A DNA stretch of 64,000 nt from Gammaproteobacteria bacterium (GTDB lineage Bacteria > Pseudomonadota > Gammaproteobacteria > Competibacterales > Competibacteraceae): contig JACKNC010000001.1 of the NCBI GenBank assembly GCA_024235095.1, positions 372,001-436,000 on the forward strand, in the 5' to 3' direction. A model generated the notes under the pieces. It was not told where the DNA came from and made no database searches. It saw only the letters and a list, made by a program, of their open reading frames with translations. Every line of letters starts with the position of its first letter. Position 1 is the first letter of the stretch. Both the position numbers and the translations under genes were made by a program. Shown here one piece after another: positions 43,018 through 51,177 of this stretch.

Positions 43018-44169
43018 ATGGCGGACAACCCACTGCCTTTGGTGGCGCACATCATTTTCCGGCTGGATTATGGCGGCCTGGAAAACGGGCTGGTTAACCT
43101 GATCAATCGAATACCGCCAGAGCGCTACCGCCACGCGATCATCTGCCTGACCGATTACAACCCGGAGTTTCGTCGCCGCATCCAGCAACCGGATGTTGCA
43201 GTGTTCGCCCTGCATAAACGCGAAGGGCATGATCTCGGGTTATACCGGCGCTGCTGGTCATTGTTGCGTCGCTTGCGCCCGGCGATTGCGCATACGCGCA
43301 ATCTGGCGGCCCTGGAAATGCAGTTACCCGCATGGCTGGCGGGTGTGCGAGCGCGGGTGCATGGCGAACATGGCTGGGATCGTGATCCGGCGCTGATGCA
43401 CCCTCGCCATCATCGCCTGCGGCGCTGGCTGCGCCCCTTGGTCAGTCACTACATCGCGCTATCGGGTGAAATTGCCAGTTATCTGGAAACGCGGGTTGGC
43501 GTAACGCCAGAACAGGTTAGCCGGATTATCAACGGCGTGGATAGTGTGCGTTTTCACCCCGGCGCTGACCGGTCGTTGTTACCGGCGGGATTTACATTGC
43601 CGGAAACGTCGGTGATCGGTACGGTCGGACGGCTGGAGAAAGTCAAGGATCAGCTCAATCTGGCGCAGGCGTTTATTCAGTTAGCGCAAAAGGTTCCCAA
43701 TGCCCGGCAACGCTTGCGACTGGTGATCATTGGCGAGGGTTCACTGCGAGTCGGGATTGAAAGCCTGTTGAATGAGGCGGGACTGCGGGACTTGGCCTGG
43801 TTGCCGGGCGCGCGGGATGATGTGTCCGAGATGTTGCGCAGCTTCGATCTCTTTGTGCTGCCCTCTCAGGCCGAGGGGATTTCCAATACGATTCTGGAGG
43901 CGATGGCTTGTGGGTTGCCTGTCGTGGCAACCGAAGTGGGCGGTAATGCCGAGCTGGTGGTTGCCGGGAAGACCGGGCGGCTGATTCCGGCCAGTGATCC
44001 GGAGGCGCTGGCGTTGGCTATTCGGGAATATATGGATGACCCTGGACGGATGCTTGCCCACGGCGCAGCGGGTCGACAACGGATTGAGGAACGGTTCAGT
44101 ATGGAGACGATGGTGGATGCTTATCTAAAGGTTTACGACAACGTATTAAAAACTCCTCTCTCCCCTTGA
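43018..44169 (+). CDS. EpsH1-system-associated GT4 glycosyltransferase (TIGR03088 type)
   Basis: This 383-residue enzyme begins VAHIIFRLDYGGLENGLVNL, the N-terminus of the second PEP-CTERM/EpsH1-linked sugar transferase group. GT4 motifs include VIGTVGRLEKVKDQ (donor site) and LPSQAEGISNTILEAMACGLPVVATEVGG. It works in the cytosol on the lipid-linked repeat unit. It starts two bases after the exosortase stop, so the pair is coupled. Its last codons (LKTPLSP) are encoded by a palindromic repeat. Confidence 0.93.
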   Translation: MADNPLPLVAHIIFRLDYGGLENGLVNLINRIPPERYRHAIICLTDYNPEFRRRIQQPDVAVFALHKREGHDLGLYRRCWSLLRRLRPAIAHTRNLAALEMQLPAWLAGVRARVHGEHGWDRDPALMHPRHHRLRRWLRPLVSHYIALSGEIASYLETRVGVTPEQVSRIINGVDSVRFHPGADRSLLPAGFTLPETSVIGTVGRLEKVKDQLNLAQAFIQLAQKVPNARQRLRLVIIGEGSLRVGIESLLNEAGLRDLAWLPGARDDVSEMLRSFDLFVLPSQAEGISNTILEAMACGLPVVATEVGGNAELVVAGKTGRLIPASDPEALALAIREYMDDPGRMLAHGAAGRQRIEERFSMETMVDAYLKVYDNVLKTPLSP

Positions 44170-44195
44170 AGACGAGGAGTTGGGGGAAAGAGGGA
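44151..44195. repeat. Palindromic repeat spanning the glycosyltransferase stop and the next ribosome-binding site
   Basis: AACTCCTCTCTCCCCTT and the facing GACGAGGAGTTGGGGGAAAG form a partly palindromic unit. It supplies the last codons and stop of one gene and GAGGGAAAA, the likely ribosome-binding site, six bases before the next ATG. Confidence 0.55.
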
Positions 44196-44200
44196 AAACC

Positions 44201-46123
44201 ATGTGCGGTATTACCGGTATTTTCGACACACGCGGTCGCTGCGAGATCAACCGCGATCTTCTGCATTGCATGAACGAGTCTCAGCATCACCGGGGACCGG
44301 ATGAGGGCGGTTTGCACGTTGAACCTGGCGTGGGTCTTGGTCATCGGCGATTATCGATTATCGACCTTTCCACCGGTCAGCAACCGTTGTTTAATGAAGA
44401 TGGCTCGGTGGTCGTGGTCTTCAACGGCGAGATTTATAACTTCCAGGAACTGGTTCCGGAACTGGAAGCCCTGGGGCACGTCTTCCACACGCGCAGCGAT
44501 ACCGAGGTCATCGTTCACGCCTGGGAAGCCTGGGGCGAGTCCTGCGTGGAGCGCTTTCGCGGCATGTTCGCCTTCGCCCTGTGGGATCGTAATCAGCAAA
44601 CCCTGTTTCTGGCTCGCGACCGGCTGGGCGTGAAACCGCTGTTCTACGCCCTGCTCCCGGAGGGGCAATTGCTCTTCGGTTCCGAACTCAAGTCGTTAAT
44701 GGCGCATCCCGGATTAGGGCAGGAGATCGATCCCTGCGCGGTCGAGGAATACTTTGCCCTAGGCTATGTCGCCGAACCCCGCACCATTTTTACCGGCGCT
44801 AAAAAGCTGCCGCCGGCGCATACGCTGGCGGTTCGCCGGGGGCAACCGTTACCGGAACCGCGCGAATACTGGGAGGCGCAATTCACCCTGAACCAGCAGT
44901 TAACGGCGGCGGAAGCAAGCGAGGAACTGGTTGCTCGTCTAAAGGAATCGGTGCGCCTGCGCCTGATTTCGGAAGTGCCGCTCGGCGCGTTTCTGTCCGG
45001 CGGCGTCGATTCCAGCGCCGTGGTGGCGATGATGGCTGACCTATCCAGTGAACCGGTCAATACCTGTTCCATCGCCTTCACCGACCCAGCTTTTAATGAG
45101 GCGCAATTCGCCCAACAGGTCGCGGATCGCTATCGAACCCAGCATTTCGTCGATACCGTTGAGAGCGATGATTTCGACCTGATTGACACCCTGGCCTGGT
45201 TGTACGATGAACCTTATGCGGACAGCTCGGCGATTCCCACCTATCGGGTGTGCCAGTTGGCGCGCAAGCATGTGACCGTGGCGCTGTCCGGCGATGGCGG
45301 CGACGAAAGTTTCGGCGGTTACCGGCGTTATCGGTTGCATTTGATGGAAGAGCGGATGCGATCACTATTGCCCTTGGGCATTCGCCAACCGCTGTTTGGT
45401 TTATTGGGACGGCTTTATCCCAAGGCTGATTGGGCGCCCCGGGTCTTCCGGGCCAAGACCACCTTTCAGGCGCTGGCGAAGGATTCGGTGCAGGCCTATT
45501 TTCATTCAGTGTCGATCCTGCGTGACGAGATGCGCCAACAGTTGTTTTCCGACTCATTTAAAGCGCAACTCGGCGGCTATGACGCTCTGGAGGTGTTTCG
45601 TCGTCATGCGCGTCGCGTTGAGACCGACGATCCGCTGGCGCTGATTCAGTATCTGGATCTGAAAACCTATCTGGTCGGCGACATTAACACCAAGGTTGAT
45701 CGGGCCAGCATGGCGCATTCGCTGGAGGTGCGCGAGCCGTTGATGGATCATCCGCTGGTGGAGTGGCTGGCCGCCCTGCCGTCTGCGCTGAAAATGGGTC
45801 AGAGGGAAAGCAAGTATCTGCTGAAGAAAGCGATGGAGCCGCATTTGCCGCACGAGATCATGTATCGCCCGAAAATGGGGTTTGCTGTGCCTTTGATCCG
45901 CTGGTTCCGAGGTCCGTTGAGGCAGCGGGTGCGCGATGCGCTGACCGGAGAACGGTTGTTGCGTACGGGGTTGTTCAATGCGAATTATCTGCGCCATCTA
46001 GTGGAAGCGCATGAATCCGGGCGGCGGGATTACAGCGCGCCGATTTGGACTACGCTAATGTTCGAGGCGTTCCTGCGACAGATGGATGATAATAAGCGGG
46101 TCGTCAATCAGTCCGTCCTATAA
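44201..46123 (+). CDS. XrtA-type asparagine-synthase-like amidotransferase (TIGR03108)
   Basis: This 640-residue protein has an N-terminal glutaminase domain starting MCGITGIFD with nucleophile Cys2, and HHRGPDEGG, VVVFNGEIYNF. The C-terminal asparagine-synthase-type ATP-pyrophosphatase domain has PLGAFLSGGVDSSAV, VALSGDGGDESFGGY and KVDRASMAHSLEVREPLMD. In exosortase loci this member probably amidates a sugar acid or other glycan component rather than making free asparagine. Upstream of the ATG is GAGGG, part of a palindromic repeat. Confidence 0.95.
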   Translation: MCGITGIFDTRGRCEINRDLLHCMNESQHHRGPDEGGLHVEPGVGLGHRRLSIIDLSTGQQPLFNEDGSVVVVFNGEIYNFQELVPELEALGHVFHTRSDTEVIVHAWEAWGESCVERFRGMFAFALWDRNQQTLFLARDRLGVKPLFYALLPEGQLLFGSELKSLMAHPGLGQEIDPCAVEEYFALGYVAEPRTIFTGAKKLPPAHTLAVRRGQPLPEPREYWEAQFTLNQQLTAAEASEELVARLKESVRLRLISEVPLGAFLSGGVDSSAVVAMMADLSSEPVNTCSIAFTDPAFNEAQFAQQVADRYRTQHFVDTVESDDFDLIDTLAWLYDEPYADSSAIPTYRVCQLARKHVTVALSGDGGDESFGGYRRYRLHLMEERMRSLLPLGIRQPLFGLLGRLYPKADWAPRVFRAKTTFQALAKDSVQAYFHSVSILRDEMRQQLFSDSFKAQLGGYDALEVFRRHARRVETDDPLALIQYLDLKTYLVGDINTKVDRASMAHSLEVREPLMDHPLVEWLAALPSALKMGQRESKYLLKKAMEPHLPHEIMYRPKMGFAVPLIRWFRGPLRQRVRDALTGERLLRTGLFNANYLRHLVEAHESGRRDYSAPIWTTLMFEAFLRQMDDNKRVVNQSVL

Positions 46124-46208
46124 GCATAGCTATGGGGCAGCACTGCGCTTTTGCCTGATCTACGGTGTAGATTCCTCTGGGTATCAAGCCTGATGACAAT
46201 GTTGTATA

Positions 46209-46245
46209 AAAACTCCGCTCTCCTGGTGAGAACGGATGGAGTTTT
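46209..46245 (+). terminator. Possible terminator/attenuator hairpin after the amidotransferase gene
   Basis: AAAACTCC (46209-46216) pairs with GGAGTTTT (46238-46245); TCTC/GAGA can extend pairing inside. The right arm ends in TTTT, giving a weak intrinsic terminator. It lies 23 bases before the next start codon and may be a degenerate relative of the repeat at 44151-44195. Confidence 0.35.
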
Positions 46246-46267
46246 AGGAAAACATGACCTTACGCTT

Positions 46268-47230
46268 ATGACATTCCGCACCGCCTTTACTCTAGTTTCG
46301 CCGGCAGGCCCCCGCGCCGGTCTGTCCATCCTGATTTTTCATCGGGTGCTGCCGGAACCGGATCCGCTATTTCCCGGCGAGATAGATGCGGCGCGGTTTG
46401 ATCTGCTCCTGGGTTGGTTGCAGGAGTGGTTCCGAGTGCTACCGCTGGCGGAAGCGATGGAGCGGTTGCGGCAAGGCGAGTTGCCAACACGAGCAGCAGC
46501 GATCACCTTTGACGATGGCTATGCCGATAATCATGCGGTGGCGTTGCCAATTTTGCAGCGACATGGCTTGTCGGCGACCTTCTTTATCGCCGTGGGCTTT
46601 CTGGACGGCGGGCGAATGTTTAACGATACGGTCATTGAAACAGTGCGCCGTTGTGGGCAACCGGTGCTGGATTTGACCCCGCTGGATCTGGGACGCCATG
46701 ATGTAAGTTCCCTAGCGGCGAAACGGCAGGTCATTCCGGCGTTGTTGGACCGGATCAAGTATCTGCCGTTCACGCAACGCCTGGAGACGATCGGGGCGCT
46801 GGCGGAAATCGCCCAGGTCACGTTGCCGGACGATTTGATGATGACCCGGCAACAGGTGACAGCGCTGCATGGGGCGGGAATGGGCATTGGCGCGCACACC
46901 GTGCATCATCCGATTCTGGCGCGATTGGAAAACCGTGAAGCGGAGCGGGAAATCGCGGACAGTCGGGACGATTTGCAGGCGCTGCTGGGTGAACCGGTCA
47001 CGCTGTTCGCGTATCCGAATGGCAAGCCGGAGACCGATTATCGTCGTGAGCATGTCGAGATGGTGCGGCAGCTGGGCTTCCGGGCGGCGGTGTCGACGGC
47101 TTGGGGCGTGGCGCATCGGGACAGCGACAGGTTCCAACTGCCGCGCTTTACGCCCTGGGAGCGGCCGCGCTGGCGATTTGGCTTGAGCCTGTTGCGGAAT
47201 TATGGACGGGGGTTGGCGGTCTTGGGTTGA
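46268..47230 (+). CDS. Polysaccharide deacetylase (NodB fold), exosortase-locus type
   Basis: This 320-residue protein opens with LSILIFHRVLPEPDPLFPGE, followed by AAITFDDGYADNH (catalytic Asp pair), HGLSATFFIAVGFLDGG, and late IGAHTVHHPILARL with FAYPNGKPETDY. This is the second deacetylase of the locus; its gene carries its own 144-base upstream gap, so it may have its own promoter. The start ATG at 46268 is chosen by the usual distance to the LSILIFHRV block; longer frames exist but lack similarity. It marks the end of the first block of the XrtA operon. Confidence 0.88.
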   Translation: MTFRTAFTLVSPAGPRAGLSILIFHRVLPEPDPLFPGEIDAARFDLLLGWLQEWFRVLPLAEAMERLRQGELPTRAAAITFDDGYADNHAVALPILQRHGLSATFFIAVGFLDGGRMFNDTVIETVRRCGQPVLDLTPLDLGRHDVSSLAAKRQVIPALLDRIKYLPFTQRLETIGALAEIAQVTLPDDLMMTRQQVTALHGAGMGIGAHTVHHPILARLENREAEREIADSRDDLQALLGEPVTLFAYPNGKPETDYRREHVEMVRQLGFRAAVSTAWGVAHRDSDRFQLPRFTPWERPRWRFGLSLLRNYGRGLAVLG

Positions 47231-47311
47231 GGAACTGGAAACTTGCTCGGATAATCGCAGCCCACGGCAACACCCTGGGCATTCAACGGGATTTTCAATG
47301 GAGACCTGGCC

Positions 47312-48001
47312 ATGGCCTTTACCGCGCAACAACTAGCTGAGCGGATGCCGGATTTCCGTGAATTGCTTAGCGATGAACCGGAAATGGAAAGTACGCAGCA
47401 TTATCAGCAACTGGCGTTGCTGGTCAGTCATCTGGAGTGGCGCTGGCAGGAGCGGCAAGATTTTTTCATCGGCGCCAATCTGACGGTGTATTACACGGAC
47501 GAGCAATTGCAACACCGGCTGTTTCGCGGGCCGGATTTCTTTCTAGTGCAGGGGGACGTAGCGCGCGCGCCGCGCAATTCCTGGGTGGTGTGGGCGGAAG
47601 GCGGCCGTTACCCGGATTTGATTATCGAATTGTTGTCAGATGCGACGGCGGCGGTGGATCGAACTGACAAGAAGAGTCTGTACCAGAATATTTTCCGCAC
47701 CCGGGAGTATTTCTGGTATTCCCCAAAGACCGGAGAGTTCGCGGGATTTCGGCTGGACCGCCGCCAGCGGTATGAACCGATTGCAGCGAATGCGCAGGGG
47801 TGGCGCTGGAGCGATGAATTGGGGTTGTATCTGGGGGTGAAGGACGGTTGGCTCCGGTATTTTGAGCCAGATGGCGCCTTGGTGCTGGGGCCGGAGGAAA
47901 CGGCGCGGCAAGCGCAGCAATGCGCCGAGCAGGAACGCCAGCGCGCCGAGCGTTTGGCGCAACGCTTGCGGGCGCTGGGGATTGATCCGGACCGCGAATA
48001 A
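47312..48001 (+). CDS. Uma2-family PD-(D/E)XK-fold protein
   Basis: This 229-residue protein has the Uma2/DUF820 pattern: FIGANLTVYYT, GPDFFLVQGDV (fold Asp), PDLIIELLSDAT (Glu) and KKSLYQNIFRTREYFWY. The family has a restriction-endonuclease-like fold, is strongly expanded in cyanobacteria and some proteobacteria, and has no proven role. The C-terminal 35 residues are an Arg/Glu/Gln helix (AEQERQRAERLAQRLRALGI) shared with the next gene. Both sit between the exopolysaccharide block and the insertion element. Confidence 0.88.
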   Translation: MAFTAQQLAERMPDFRELLSDEPEMESTQHYQQLALLVSHLEWRWQERQDFFIGANLTVYYTDEQLQHRLFRGPDFFLVQGDVARAPRNSWVVWAEGGRYPDLIIELLSDATAAVDRTDKKSLYQNIFRTREYFWYSPKTGEFAGFRLDRRQRYEPIAANAQGWRWSDELGLYLGVKDGWLRYFEPDGALVLGPEETARQAQQCAEQERQRAERLAQRLRALGIDPDRE

Positions 48002-48044
48002 TTCCTCCGCGCGGCGATCCAACACTGATTTGGAGCTCAACATC

Positions 48045-48836
48045 ATGAGTACAGCCCTTCTCGTCCATCCGCGTCCAGTCGATCTGCCGGAACCCTACGA
48101 CGGCATGCCGGTTTCCGAGGCCGATTATTGGGAATTTTATTACCTCGGCCATGACGTTACTTATGAATGGAACAATGGGATTCTGGAGGAAAAGGGCGTG
48201 TCGGATTACCAAACGTTCCAGGTTTACGATTGGTTCATTCAGTTGTTGACCGAGTTCCTCCATGCGCATCCCATCGCGGATCGAGTCGGGTTGGAAATGG
48301 GTTTCCGCCTGACTTTATCGAACAAAACAGCGATTCGTCGCCCGGATTATGGCGTGGTATTGCATAATAATTCGGTTCCGCTGACCGGACCGGCGCAAAG
48401 CTACCGGGGGATTTTCGATGTGTGCATCGAGGGAGTTTCCACATCCAGTAAGGCCAAGCAGGAACGGGATACCGTGGTTAAAAAAGGTGAATACGCGGCG
48501 GGTGGCGTGGTGGAATATTATCTGTTGCACCATTCCCCTAAACTCCGGCAATTCTACCGCTTGAATGCGCAAGGCGTTTATGAACCCCTGCCAGTTGCGC
48601 CGGGTGGGATTATTCGTTCCACGGTGCTGCCGGGTTTTCAGTGGCGGGTGAATGATCTGGATCGGCAACCGTCGCTGGAAACCCTGGTGGACGACCCGGT
48701 GTATCAAGGCTATGTGCGGTTGCCGTATCAACAGGAACGCCAGCGCGCCGAGCAGGAACGCCAGCGCGCCGAGCGCCTCGCTGCCCGGTTGCGCGCATTG
48801 GGCATTGATCCTGATGTGGAATCGGATCAAGAGTAA
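48045..48836 (+). CDS. Uma2-family PD-(D/E)XK-fold protein
   Basis: This 263-residue paralogous-family member has VTYEWNNGILEEKGVSD, RRPDYGVVL (fold Asp), DVCIEGVS (Glu position), KGEYAAGGVVEYYLL and PGFQWRVNDL, typical of Uma2 proteins. The tail repeats QERQRAE twice then RLAARLRALGIDPD, almost the same as in the preceding gene. The start at 48045 (MSTALLVHP) is chosen; a longer frame overlaps the previous gene. The fold predicts nuclease activity, but none is shown. Confidence 0.88.
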   Translation: MSTALLVHPRPVDLPEPYDGMPVSEADYWEFYYLGHDVTYEWNNGILEEKGVSDYQTFQVYDWFIQLLTEFLHAHPIADRVGLEMGFRLTLSNKTAIRRPDYGVVLHNNSVPLTGPAQSYRGIFDVCIEGVSTSSKAKQERDTVVKKGEYAAGGVVEYYLLHHSPKLRQFYRLNAQGVYEPLPVAPGGIIRSTVLPGFQWRVNDLDRQPSLETLVDDPVYQGYVRLPYQQERQRAEQERQRAERLAARLRALGIDPDVESDQE

Positions 48837-48845
48837 GGAAAATTA

Positions 48846-48956
48846 ATGGCATCGACGAACCTGCATGATCGGGATTTCCATGCCTGGATGGTCCAGCAGA
48901 CGGCGCTGCCCATTTGCGCTGAGCAATTGCTCAACGAAGAATATTGGCCTGAATAG
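48846..48956 (+). pseudogene. Truncated DUF29-family protein (N-terminal stub)
   Basis: A 36-codon frame begins MASTNLHDRDFHAWMVQQTA, the recognisable N-terminus of DUF29 proteins (normally about 140-170 residues), and ends at a TAG after LLNEEYWPE. No continuation is seen in the following sequence or after the IS66 element. DUF29 genes are often neighbours of Uma2 genes in the same genomes. It is a degraded leftover too short to be functional as a DUF29 protein. Confidence 0.6.
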
Positions 48957-49183
48957 AGATGAAATTGGACTGATGCGTATGCGTAGTTGTGTACTATTAT
49001 GTATCACTACAGAGGGTTTTAAGTGGTTAATCATAATTCAGAGTCATCGACTCTTGGCCTCTCGGTTGTTATCCCCGTTGTAAGGGTTCAGCCCTCCCTT
49101 TCTTTGGGTTGGGCACCGTGGGACACTGGAGGCTGATTTGCGCCTCTCTTGACCGACCCGATTGACCGTGTTTTGATCCGTCC

Positions 49184-49408
49184 ATGCGCCTGAGTGATTA
49201 TAGTCTTCGACAGATTGACGCTGCCTACCCCCAGTCTTTAGATCGGGAGGGATTGCGTTATTTGTCGTCCCAGTTGCTCGCGGATCTGCACGAGGCGCGG
49301 GAACGGTTGGATCAAGGGCCGACGAACAGTTCGCGTCCGCCGAGTAGTCGAGCGCCGTGGGAACGCGGTGATCGGGGGACCCAGCGCATGATGACGGGGT
49401 ACCGGTGA
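49184..49408 (+). CDS. IS66 transposase N-terminal fragment (frame 1 of a split gene)
   Basis: This 74-residue frame has the start typical of this transposase group (MRLSDYSLRQID, LLADLHEARERL) and the conserved NSSRPPSSRAPWE block that normally leads directly into the rest of IS66 transposases. The TGA at 49406 overlaps a GTG start of the next frame (GTGA). The other frame is open back to 49372, so the two could be joined by a one-base shift at the GGGGG run near 49374-49378. Mutation, programmed slippage or sequencing error are all possible. Confidence 0.75.
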   Translation: MRLSDYSLRQIDAAYPQSLDREGLRYLSSQLLADLHEARERLDQGPTNSSRPPSSRAPWERGDRGTQRMMTGYR

Positions 49409-50736
49409 CAGAAACTGAGAATGCCGCACCCTCGACTGAAGCCTTAGCAGCGGCGGTGAACGCCCCGGACGGGACACCGGCGCGCAAGCCCGGGAAGCAA
49501 CCGGGCGTCCCCGGTTTTGGACGGCCCCAGATTCTGCCTGCCCCTCACACGCAATCGCATTATCCGGCGATATGCGCGGGGTGTGGCCAGTCCCTGATCA
49601 ACGGGGGGAACGCGGTGGCCTACACCGGCTTTCAATCCATCGATTTGCGCGAGGGTGAACCGGACGCTTTGGGCTTGCAGGTCGACGTGACGGATCATCG
49701 CGATTATGAAGTCACCTGCGCGTGTGGACACCACACCCGGGTCACACCCGGCCAAGGGGCCGTGGATGCGGCGCTGACCCACGTCACCCTGAACGAATGG
49801 CGGCGGGTCGGCCCCGGGTTGGGCGCACTGATCGTGGCGCTGCGCCTGCGCTTCCGGATGGCGCGCCCGCGCCTTCAAAAATTTCTGCATGATTGGCTGG
49901 GGATCGACCTGAGTATTGGAACGATCCATCAAGCCACCCAGGAAGCCGGTGCGGCGGTCCTGCCGGTGGAAGCCGAGCCGATCGCCGCCGTGCAAGCCAG
50001 TGGTCCACTCCTTGTGGACGAAACGCTGTGGCTCGAAGGTCGCCACACGGCCTGGTTGTGGGTGTTCACAGCCGCCACGGTGACCCTCTACGCCATCGCC
50101 GGTCGGGGTCGGGCGATTCTGGACACGGTGTTGGCCGGCTTTAACGGGTGGTTGATGAGCGATGGGTGGTGCGCCTATCGGCATTTCGAGCCGCGGTTGC
50201 GGTGCTGGGCGCATCTCCTGCGCAAGGCGCAGGGGTTGATCGACAGTTACGGTCAGGAGACCTGCGCGTTTGGCCGCCACGTGCTCGACTTGTTGAAAGT
50301 CCTGATGGCGGCAGTGTACGCCACCCGGGAAGGATCACCTACCGACGACTTGCCGACCCGGTATGCCGAGGACTTGGCCTGCCTGCGGATGACCTGCGAA
50401 CCCCTCAAAGACCACACCCATGCGAAGACTCGGGCGTTAGCGGTGGAGTTACTGAATGACTGGGACGCGATCTTCCAGGTCTTGCATCATCCTGAGTTAC
50501 CGCTCACCAACAACGAGGCCGAGCGTGCGCTCCGTCACTGGGCGATTCTTCGTAAGATCAGCCGCGGCACCCGCACACCCACCGGTTCGCGCACCTTCAC
50601 CGTACTGGCCAGCGTCATGACGACCTGCCGACAGAGGGGCCATTCCCCGTCGCCCGATCGCCGCGCCGCCATCGCCGATCGCCGCGCCGGACGCCCCTTG
50701 GCCTCTCTACCCACTCCCGTTATGCAGGGGGTGTGA
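49405..50736 (+). CDS. IS66-family transposase, main part
   Basis: This 443-residue protein has the IS66 zinc-binding region (YPAICAGCGQSL and VTCACGHHT), a central domain with RLQKFLHDWLGIDLSIGTIH, and a DDE domain with VDETLWLEGRHTAWLWVFT (first Asp), MSDGWCAYRHF (second Asp) and LPLTNNEAERALRHWAI (Glu). The usual N-terminal NSSRPPSS block is in the preceding frame. The GTG at 49405 overlaps the previous stop. It catalyses movement of the element if translated as one protein. Confidence 0.9.
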   Translation: MTETENAAPSTEALAAAVNAPDGTPARKPGKQPGVPGFGRPQILPAPHTQSHYPAICAGCGQSLINGGNAVAYTGFQSIDLREGEPDALGLQVDVTDHRDYEVTCACGHHTRVTPGQGAVDAALTHVTLNEWRRVGPGLGALIVALRLRFRMARPRLQKFLHDWLGIDLSIGTIHQATQEAGAAVLPVEAEPIAAVQASGPLLVDETLWLEGRHTAWLWVFTAATVTLYAIAGRGRAILDTVLAGFNGWLMSDGWCAYRHFEPRLRCWAHLLRKAQGLIDSYGQETCAFGRHVLDLLKVLMAAVYATREGSPTDDLPTRYAEDLACLRMTCEPLKDHTHAKTRALAVELLNDWDAIFQVLHHPELPLTNNEAERALRHWAILRKISRGTRTPTGSRTFTVLASVMTTCRQRGHSPSPDRRAAIADRRAGRPLASLPTPVMQGV

Positions 50737-50744
50737 ACGGTTAC

Positions 50745-51177
50745 GGTAATGTGTACACAACGCCCACATGTACTATATCCTGCTGCAAGAGAATGACAAC
50801 AAAGGCGCCAACCGACAGGTCAATTTGCCTAAATACGTGATCCTGGACACAGAGACCCTCTCGTGGGGAGCAAGAGAGCCTATTCGTGATATTAATCAGG
50901 TGCCATCATGTTGGGTTCAGACTGAGATATTGAAGCCATCAGAATTCGGGCTTGACTGGCAGATTTTAAAAGCTTTGCAGATATCAGGATATTTATTGCC
51001 AACGACAGCAAAAGAGAAAATAACCAGGAGCTTAGATAATTTAACTTAGCCGAAGCCTGCTTACGTTTATGTGGTTCCTGAAGGTGAATGTGTTTCGGAT
51101 ACACGCCTAAAAACCACATTAGAGAAGCGATAGCAATTGTTTCGAGTCAAACATCGCGTTAACCAAGGAACATCCCA
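50745..51177. other. 433-bp stretch without a recognised gene between the IS66 element and the AlgD-like gene
   Basis: This stretch holds one uncertain 93-codon frame (50768-51049) and a more A/T-rich segment around 50900-51050. No tRNA, no terminator with a T-run and no strong promoter pair were seen. GGAACATCCCA precedes the start at 51178. Confidence 0.5.
50768..51049 (+). CDS. Hypothetical protein, uncertain
   Basis: This is a 93-residue frame with an even composition (PKYVILDTETLSWGAREPI) and no recognised domain. It begins 24 bases after the IS66 right end and has no convincing ribosome-binding site. It may be the 3' end of a gene cut by the element, or chance. No matching 5' part was found left of the element. 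Confidence 0.25.
   Translation: MYYILLQENDNKGANRQVNLPKYVILDTETLSWGAREPIRDINQVPSCWVQTEILKPSEFGLDWQILKALQISGYLLPTTAKEKITRSLDNLT

Larger units (their letters stand above)
49080..50744 (+). mobile_element. IS66-family insertion sequence (single-transposase type)
   Basis: The boundaries are set by imperfect terminal inverted repeats beginning GTAA: left GTAAGGGTTCAGCCC at 49080, right (read inward) GTAACCGTTCACACC ending at 50744. About 13 of the first 19 bases match. The element has a transposase split over two frames and no tnpA/tnpB accessory genes, as in the ISBst12 subgroup. The expected 8-bp target duplication is not present: the flanks differ (TCCCCGTT and GGTAATGT), so the element may be old or rearranged. 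Confidence 0.75.

Noticed and set aside
48865..49083. A 72-codon frame before the IS66 element
   Set aside because: It overlaps the DUF29-like stub in another frame, ends at the element boundary by chance, and shows no family features.
49072..50752. Eight-base target-site duplication of the IS66 element
   Set aside because: The bases next to the proposed ends (TCCCCGTT and GGTAATGT) do not match, so no duplication is claimed.
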